Below are positions 58,684 through 64,000 of a DNA stretch of 64,000 nucleotides, one piece after another; position 1 is the stretch's first letter; each line of letters begins with the position of its first letter. The stretch covers positions 1 through 64,000 of the forward strand of contig VGDZ01000007.1 in assembly GCA_016869515.1 (NCBI GenBank), read 5' to 3'. This DNA is from Alphaproteobacteria bacterium. GTDB taxonomy: Bacteria > Pseudomonadota > Alphaproteobacteria > VGDZ01. Made by a program: the position numbers and the translations under genes. The notes under the pieces are model-generated. The model worked only from the letters and a program-made list of their open reading frames with translations. It had not been told where the DNA came from and searched no databases.

Positions 58684-59985
58684 ATGAAAATCGGTTTGAT
58701 AGTGCTGGGCGGGATGCTGGCGGCGACGCCGGCATGGGCTGCCGAATCCAAGATTTCTTCGGGCGACACGGCATGGCTGCTGGTGTCGACCGCGCTGGTG
58801 CTGATGATGACCTTGCCCGGGCTGGCGCTGTTCTATGCCGGCATGGTGCGCAAGAAGAACATCCTCGCCACCTGCGCGCAAAGCCTGGCGACCACGGCGC
58901 TGGTCAGCATTCTGTGGGTGGTGGTGGGCTACAGCCTGGCCTTCACCGCGGGCGGGCCATGGCTGGGCGACTTCTCGCGCTTCATGCTCAAGGGCCTGAC
59001 CATGGACGCGGCGCACGACCTGGCCAAGACCGTGCCCGAGTCGGTCTACATGATGTTCCAGATGACCTTCGCCATCATCACGCCGGCGCTGATCCTGGGC
59101 GCGGCCGCGGACCGCATCAAGTTCTCGGCCATGCTGTGGTTCATGGGCGCCTGGGTGCTGCTGGTCTATTGCCCGGTGGCGCATTGGGTGTGGGGCGGCG
59201 GCTTCCTCGGCGATGCCGGGGTGCTGGATTTCGCCGGCGGCATCGTCGTCCACATCAATGCCGGCGTGGCGGCGCTGGTGACCGCGCTGATCCTCGGCAA
59301 GCGCATCGGCTACGGCACCGAGAACTTGGCGCCGCACAATCTGACATTGGGCGTGGTCGGGGTGTCGCTGCTGTGGGTGGGCTGGTTCGGCTTCAATGCC
59401 GGCTCGGCGGTGGCGGCCGATGCCCGTGCCGGCATGGCGATGACCGTGACCCACATCGCCGCGGCCACGGCCGCGCTGGCCTGGATGGCGGCGGAGTGGT
59501 TCGTCAACGGCAAGCCCTCGGTGCTGGGCATCGTCTCGGGCGCGGTCGCGGGCTTGGGCACCATCACTCCGGCCTCAGGCTATATCGAACCTTATGCCGC
59601 GATCCTGATCGGCTTGGCGGCGGGGCTGGCCTGCTTCTGGGCCTCGACCGCCTTCAAGCGCCGCATGGGCTATGACGACAGCCTCGACGTGTTCGGCGTC
59701 CACGGCGTCGGCGGCACGATCGGCACGCTGGCGGCGGGGGTGTTCGCCACCGTGGCGGTGGCCGGGCTCAACGACAAGGGCCAGCCGGCGGCCTCGGGCT
59801 GGGTCGACGGCAACGCCGCCCAGATCGGCATCCAGGCCTATGGCATCGTCGTGGTGGTGATCTACTGCGCCATCGTCACCGCCGTGATCCTCAAGGCGAT
59901 CGACATGCTGGTCGGCCTGCGGGTCAGCGACGAGGACGAGCGCCAGGGTCTCGACATCGCCTTGCACGGCGAGACCCTGCAGTAA
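58684..59985 (+). CDS. amtB: ammonium transporter
   Basis: ALFYAGMVRKKNILATCAQSL; DFAGGIVVHINAGVAALVTALILGKR; DVFGVHGVGGTIGTLAAGVFA. Confidence 0.98.
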   Translation: MKIGLIVLGGMLAATPAWAAESKISSGDTAWLLVSTALVLMMTLPGLALFYAGMVRKKNILATCAQSLATTALVSILWVVVGYSLAFTAGGPWLGDFSRFMLKGLTMDAAHDLAKTVPESVYMMFQMTFAIITPALILGAAADRIKFSAMLWFMGAWVLLVYCPVAHWVWGGGFLGDAGVLDFAGGIVVHINAGVAALVTALILGKRIGYGTENLAPHNLTLGVVGVSLLWVGWFGFNAGSAVAADARAGMAMTVTHIAAATAALAWMAAEWFVNGKPSVLGIVSGAVAGLGTITPASGYIEPYAAILIGLAAGLACFWASTAFKRRMGYDDSLDVFGVHGVGGTIGTLAAGVFATVAVAGLNDKGQPAASGWVDGNAAQIGIQAYGIVVVVIYCAIVTAVILKAIDMLVGLRVSDEDERQGLDIALHGETLQ

Positions 59986-60028
59986 CGAGGCACAACCGGC
60001 GCGACCGCGACCGATCGGACAGGGGAAC

Positions 60029-61333
60029 ATGGCAAGGAAGAAGCGTCCCGAACCCAGGATCGTCAAACCCGAGGACGTCGACCCCAAGCACGATTGGTCG
60101 CGGCCGCTGATGGCGCTGGGCCAGATGGCGGTGGATTTCGAACAGCGCGTCGATTTCCGCCGCTTGCACAATTACCGCCTGGGGCGCACCCGCCAGGCGC
60201 TGGCCAAGTCCGATCTCGGCGCCATCCTGACCTTCGATCAGCACAACATCCGCTACATCTCCTCGACCGTGATCGGCGAATGGGCGCGCGACAAGCTGAC
60301 CCGCTATTGCCTGATCACCGGCAACGGCGATCCCTATGTGTGGGATTTCGGCTCGGCCGCGCGCCATCACCGCCTGCACGCGCCCTGGCTGCATCACGAC
60401 CATTGCCGCGCCGGGCTGGTCGGCCTGCGCGGGGCGATCCATCCCAAGGTCGGGCTGTTCAAGCGCGCCGCCGAGGAGATCGCCGCCATCCTGCGCGAGG
60501 AAGGCGTGGCCGACATGCCGCTGGGCGTCGACATGGTCGAGCTGCCGATGCTGTTCGAATTGCAGGCCGCCGGGATCAAGATCCGCGACGGCCAGCAGGT
60601 CATGCTGGACGCGCGCGAGGTCAAGAGCCTGGACGAGCTGATGCTGCTCAACCTCTCGGCGGCGATGGTCGACGGCACCTACCAGAAGATCAGCGAGGCG
60701 CTCAAGCCCGGCATCCGCGAAAGCCAGGTGGTGGCGCTGGCCAATCACGATCTCTACGAGAAGGGCTCGGATTGCGTCGAGGCGATCAACGCCATCTCGG
60801 GCGAGCGCTGCTCGCCGCACCCCCACAATTTCACCGACCGCCTGCTGCGACCGGGCGACCAGGCGTTCTTCGACATCATCCAATCCTATATGGGCTATCG
60901 CACCTGCTATTACCGCACCTTCAACGTCGGCCGCGCCACCGTCGCCCAAAAGGACGCCTACAAGCGTGCCCGCGAATGGATCGACAAGGCCATCGCCATG
61001 ATCCGACCGGGGGTGCGTTCGGATCAGGTGGCGGCGTGCTGGCCGACCGCCGAGCAGATCGGCTTCGCCGGCGAGATGGAGGCCTTCGGCCTCGAATTCG
61101 GCCACGGCCTTGGCCTCGGCTTGCACGAACGGCCGATCATCAGCCGGCTCAACTCGTTCGAGGATCCGACCGAGATCAAGGCCGGCATGGTGTTCGCGCT
61201 CGAGACCTATTGTCCGGCGACCGATGGCTTCTCGGCCGCGCGCATCGAGGAGGAGATCGTGGTCACCGACAAGGGCTGCAAGGTGATCACGCTGTTCCCG
61301 GCCGAGGATCTTCCGATCGCCAACCCTTACTGA
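60029..61333 (+). CDS. M24 (Xaa-Pro peptidase/creatinase/DddP-like) family protein
   Basis: AFFDIIQSYMGYRTCYYRTFNVG, EFGHGLGLGLHERP, FALETYC, RIEEEIVVTDKG. Confidence 0.87.
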   Translation: MARKKRPEPRIVKPEDVDPKHDWSRPLMALGQMAVDFEQRVDFRRLHNYRLGRTRQALAKSDLGAILTFDQHNIRYISSTVIGEWARDKLTRYCLITGNGDPYVWDFGSAARHHRLHAPWLHHDHCRAGLVGLRGAIHPKVGLFKRAAEEIAAILREEGVADMPLGVDMVELPMLFELQAAGIKIRDGQQVMLDAREVKSLDELMLLNLSAAMVDGTYQKISEALKPGIRESQVVALANHDLYEKGSDCVEAINAISGERCSPHPHNFTDRLLRPGDQAFFDIIQSYMGYRTCYYRTFNVGRATVAQKDAYKRAREWIDKAIAMIRPGVRSDQVAACWPTAEQIGFAGEMEAFGLEFGHGLGLGLHERPIISRLNSFEDPTEIKAGMVFALETYCPATDGFSAARIEEEIVVTDKGCKVITLFPAEDLPIANPY

Positions 61334-61360
61334 GCTTTAGCGTACGAGGAGACTGAAGCC

Positions 61361-62302
61361 ATGGCTTCGAAACCGGGCGGCGCGGCGGCGCGGCTGGGCT
61401 GGATCGGCATCGGCCGCATGGGCTATCCGATGGCGGCTCGGCTGGCCAAGGCCGGCGCCGAGATGGCGGTCTACAACCGCACCCGCGCCAAGGCCGAACC
61501 CCTGCGCGAGGTCGGCGCGAGCGTGGTCGACACGCCGGCCGAACTGGCCGGGCGCGAAATCGTCTTCACCATGGTCTCGACCTCCGAGGACCTGCTGGCG
61601 GTGACGCTGGGCAAGGACGGCCTTCTGTCGCGGCCGGGGCAGGTGCCCAAGATCGTGATCGACTGCTCGACCGTGTCCGAGGAGGCCTCGGCCAAGCTGC
61701 GCGCGGCGGCGGCCGAGCGCGGCGCCATGATGCTGGCGGCGCCGGTCAGCGGCAACGCCAAGGTGGTCAAGGCCGGCAAGCTCAGCCTGGTGGTGTCGGG
61801 GCCGCGCCCAGCCTACGACCGCGCGCTGCCCTGGCTGGAAAAGCTCGGCACCGGCGTCGCCTATGTCGGCGAGGGCGAATTGGCGCGCATCGTCAAGATT
61901 TGCCACAACGTCTTCCTCGGCGTGGTCATCCAGTCGCTGGTCGAGATCACGGTGCTGGCCGAAAAGGCGGGCGTGCCGCGCCACGCTTTCCTCGAGTTCA
62001 TGAACCAGAGCGTGATGGGCTCGGTGTTCACGCGCTACAAGACCCCGGCGCTGGTCAAGCTCGACTTCACCACCACCTTCACCCCGCCCTTGCTGCGCAA
62101 GGACATGGATCTCGGCCTGGCCGCGGCCAAGGGCCTGAATGTACCCATGCCGGTGGCGGCGGCGGCACGCGAGATGGTCCAGGCGCTGATCGGCAACGGC
62201 CATCTCGACGACGACTTCGCGACCTTGTTGCTCTTGCAGGCGCGCAATTCGGGCCTGATACTCAAGCCCGAGGCCGTGGCCGTCGCCGACGGTCTGACAT
62301 GA
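61361..62302 (+). CDS. NAD(P)-dependent 3-hydroxyisobutyrate dehydrogenase-like oxidoreductase
   Basis: GWIGIGRMGYPMAARLAKAG; IDCSTVSEEASAKL; HNVFLGVVIQSLVEITVLAEKAG. Confidence 0.92.
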   Translation: MASKPGGAAARLGWIGIGRMGYPMAARLAKAGAEMAVYNRTRAKAEPLREVGASVVDTPAELAGREIVFTMVSTSEDLLAVTLGKDGLLSRPGQVPKIVIDCSTVSEEASAKLRAAAAERGAMMLAAPVSGNAKVVKAGKLSLVVSGPRPAYDRALPWLEKLGTGVAYVGEGELARIVKICHNVFLGVVIQSLVEITVLAEKAGVPRHAFLEFMNQSVMGSVFTRYKTPALVKLDFTTTFTPPLLRKDMDLGLAAAKGLNVPMPVAAAAREMVQALIGNGHLDDDFATLLLLQARNSGLILKPEAVAVADGLT

Positions 62303-62322
62303 AGAAATCCGGGAGGAACGGT

Positions 62323-63288
62323 ATGCGCAACTCCGTCATCGGCGCGATCGGCGCCGTGATCGCCCTGGCAGCACCGATTTGCGCCGCCCAGGATTATCCG
62401 ACCAAGCCGATACGTGTAATCGTGCCGTTCACCGCTGGCAGCGCGACCGATACAGTGGCGCGCGCCTTCGGCGAAAGGCTGCACGCCACGCTCGGCCAGC
62501 CGGTGACGATCGAGAACCGCGCCGGCGCCGGCGGTTCGATCGGCGCGGCCGCCGTGGCCCAGGCCGCGCCCGACGGCTACACCGTGCTGATTCATTCCTC
62601 GGGTCACACCGCCAACGCCGCGCTCTATCCCAACCTGACCTACAAGACCGAGATCGATTTCGCCGGCGTCACGCCGCTGGCCAACCTGCCCAACGTGTTG
62701 GTGATCGCGCCGGCCAAGAACATCAAGACCGTGGGCGAGCTGGTGGCGGCGGCCAAGGCCAAGCCGGGCGCGCTCAACTACGCCTCGGCCGGGATCGGCA
62801 GCGGCACGCACATGAACGCCGAGATGTTCCGCGCTCGCGCCAAGTTCGACGCCGTGCACGTGCCTTTCCGCGGCACGCCCGAGGCGCTGACCGAGACCTT
62901 GGCCGGGCGGGTCGACTATTTCTTCTCGCCGCTGGTGGCGGCGCTGGGCCAGATCCGGGAAGGCAAGCTGCTGGCGCTGGCGGTGGGTTCGGCCGAACGC
63001 TCGCCGCTCTTGCCGCAGGTGCCGACCACGGTCGAGGCGGGCTGGAAGGGCTCGGACTACAATTTCTGGATCGGCATGATGGTGCCGGCCAAGACGCCGC
63101 GCCCGATCGTCGACAAGCTGCACGGCGCGGTGACGGCGGCGCTGGAAACGCCCGAGATGAAAAAGCGCTTCGCCGACATGGGCGCATCGCCCATGCCGAT
63201 GAAGCCCGAGCAGTTCGACGCCCACATCAAGGCCGAGGTCGCGGCGATCGGCGAACTGATCCGCGCCGTCGGCATCAAGGCGCAATAG
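62323..63288 (+). CDS. Bug family tripartite tricarboxylate transporter substrate-binding protein
   Basis: DYPTKPIRVIVPFTAGSATDTVARAFGERL; VENRAG-like IENRAGAGGSIGA; NYASAGIGSGTHMNAEMF. Confidence 0.94.
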   Translation: MRNSVIGAIGAVIALAAPICAAQDYPTKPIRVIVPFTAGSATDTVARAFGERLHATLGQPVTIENRAGAGGSIGAAAVAQAAPDGYTVLIHSSGHTANAALYPNLTYKTEIDFAGVTPLANLPNVLVIAPAKNIKTVGELVAAAKAKPGALNYASAGIGSGTHMNAEMFRARAKFDAVHVPFRGTPEALTETLAGRVDYFFSPLVAALGQIREGKLLALAVGSAERSPLLPQVPTTVEAGWKGSDYNFWIGMMVPAKTPRPIVDKLHGAVTAALETPEMKKRFADMGASPMPMKPEQFDAHIKAEVAAIGELIRAVGIKAQ

Positions 63289-63291
63289 GGA

Positions 63292-63873
63292 TCAGAGCCG
63301 CGCCAGACTTCGGCGCACGCGCTCGAGGAAGGCGCTGCGCGCGGCGTCGGTCGCGGTGTCGAGGCGATAGAGCGCCAGCCATTCCTGCGTGCAGTTCGGG
63401 TGCAAGAGCCGCCGAAATCCGGCGACTATCCGTCGGTCGGCGCGCATCAGCCAGAGATTGACCACCCACCAGGGCGATCCGTAGGTCGTTATCACCGTCA
63501 GCTTGCGGATGCGCGTCAGCCTGGGCGTTATCGTCTCGGCGTCGAGATCGAACGCCACACCCGGCATCCAGACGCGATCGAACCAGCCCTTGAGCATCGC
63601 CGGCATGCCGAACCACCAGGTCGGATAGACCAGCACCAGCGCCTCGGTGCGTTCGAGACGGGCGATGTCGGGTTCGAGGCCCCGGCGGTTCGGGCCCGGG
63701 ACGTTGTGCCGGCGCCGTTCGTCGGCGTCCATCGCCGGCGCGAAGCCCTCGGCATAGAGATCGAGCGCATCGACCTCGTGGCCGCCCGCGCGCAAGGTCT
63801 CGACCGCGGCCTCGAACAAGGCGCGGCCATAGCTTTCGGGCACGGGATGGGCGTGAACCGCCAGGACCCGCAT
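63292..63873 (-). CDS. NAD(P)H dehydrogenase (quinone)/flavodoxin-like oxidoreductase
   Basis: MRVLAVHAHPVPESYGRALFEAAVETLRAGGHEVDALDLYAEGF; YPTWWFGMPAMLKGWFDRV. Confidence 0.93.
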   Translation of the reverse strand: MRVLAVHAHPVPESYGRALFEAAVETLRAGGHEVDALDLYAEGFAPAMDADERRRHNVPGPNRRGLEPDIARLERTEALVLVYPTWWFGMPAMLKGWFDRVWMPGVAFDLDAETITPRLTRIRKLTVITTYGSPWWVVNLWLMRADRRIVAGFRRLLHPNCTQEWLALYRLDTATDAARSAFLERVRRSLARL

Positions 63874-64000
63874 CAGAAGCGCGCCATGGCGCGTCGGACC
63901 TTGTCGAGAAAGCGTTGGCGCGATTCCGGCGTCGAGCGGTTCATGTCGTAATGGGCGCGATATTCGACTTTCGCCCGGCCGCCGGTGAGGCGCTTGAGAT
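63873..64000 (-). CDS. partial CDS running off the window end, C-terminus ...LKRLTGGRAKVEYRAHYDMNRSTPESRQRFLDKVRRAMARF
   Basis: Open reverse-strand frame whose stop overlaps the start of the preceding gene. Confidence 0.5.
   Translation of the reverse strand, partial: LKRLTGGRAKVEYRAHYDMNRSTPESRQRFLDKVRRAMARF

Overview
64-kb window of a GC-rich, gene-dense chromosome, probably alphaproteobacterial (inferred from gene content and composition, not proven). Most of it is ordinary metabolic and transport sequence: an ECF sigma/anti-sigma pair; a Phn-type ABC importer operon with two tandem substrate-binding proteins and an upstream class III cyclase; sugar-acid catabolism genes with a TAXI-TRAP importer; a sugar ABC importer whose ATPase lies on the opposite strand about 6 kb from its other subunits, with NagB-like and ChbG-like enzymes nearby; a TerC-NhaA pair; a branched-chain amino-acid type ABC operon with duplicated permeases; gltBD, glnK and amtB. 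The clearest accessory DNA is about 24,980-27,005. It is lower in GC, lies between convergent flanking genes, and holds an unclassified protein, two perfect-arm hairpins, an IS5-type transposase remnant and a composite 21-bp/27-bp tandem repeat built on TGCGCGCA palindromes. Reading active-site motifs turned up several enzymes with altered catalytic residues: a KDPG-aldolase-like protein lacking the Schiff-base Lys, a NagB-like protein with D141T/E148D, an M24 protein with a metal-ligand Asp replaced by Cys, and a degenerate zincin-like protein (REVAH). I found no CRISPR array, rRNA or tRNA. No defence system or other wholly new system could be demonstrated; the repeat island and the catalytically altered paralogs are the best leads. 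All family calls come from motif recognition, without database searches.
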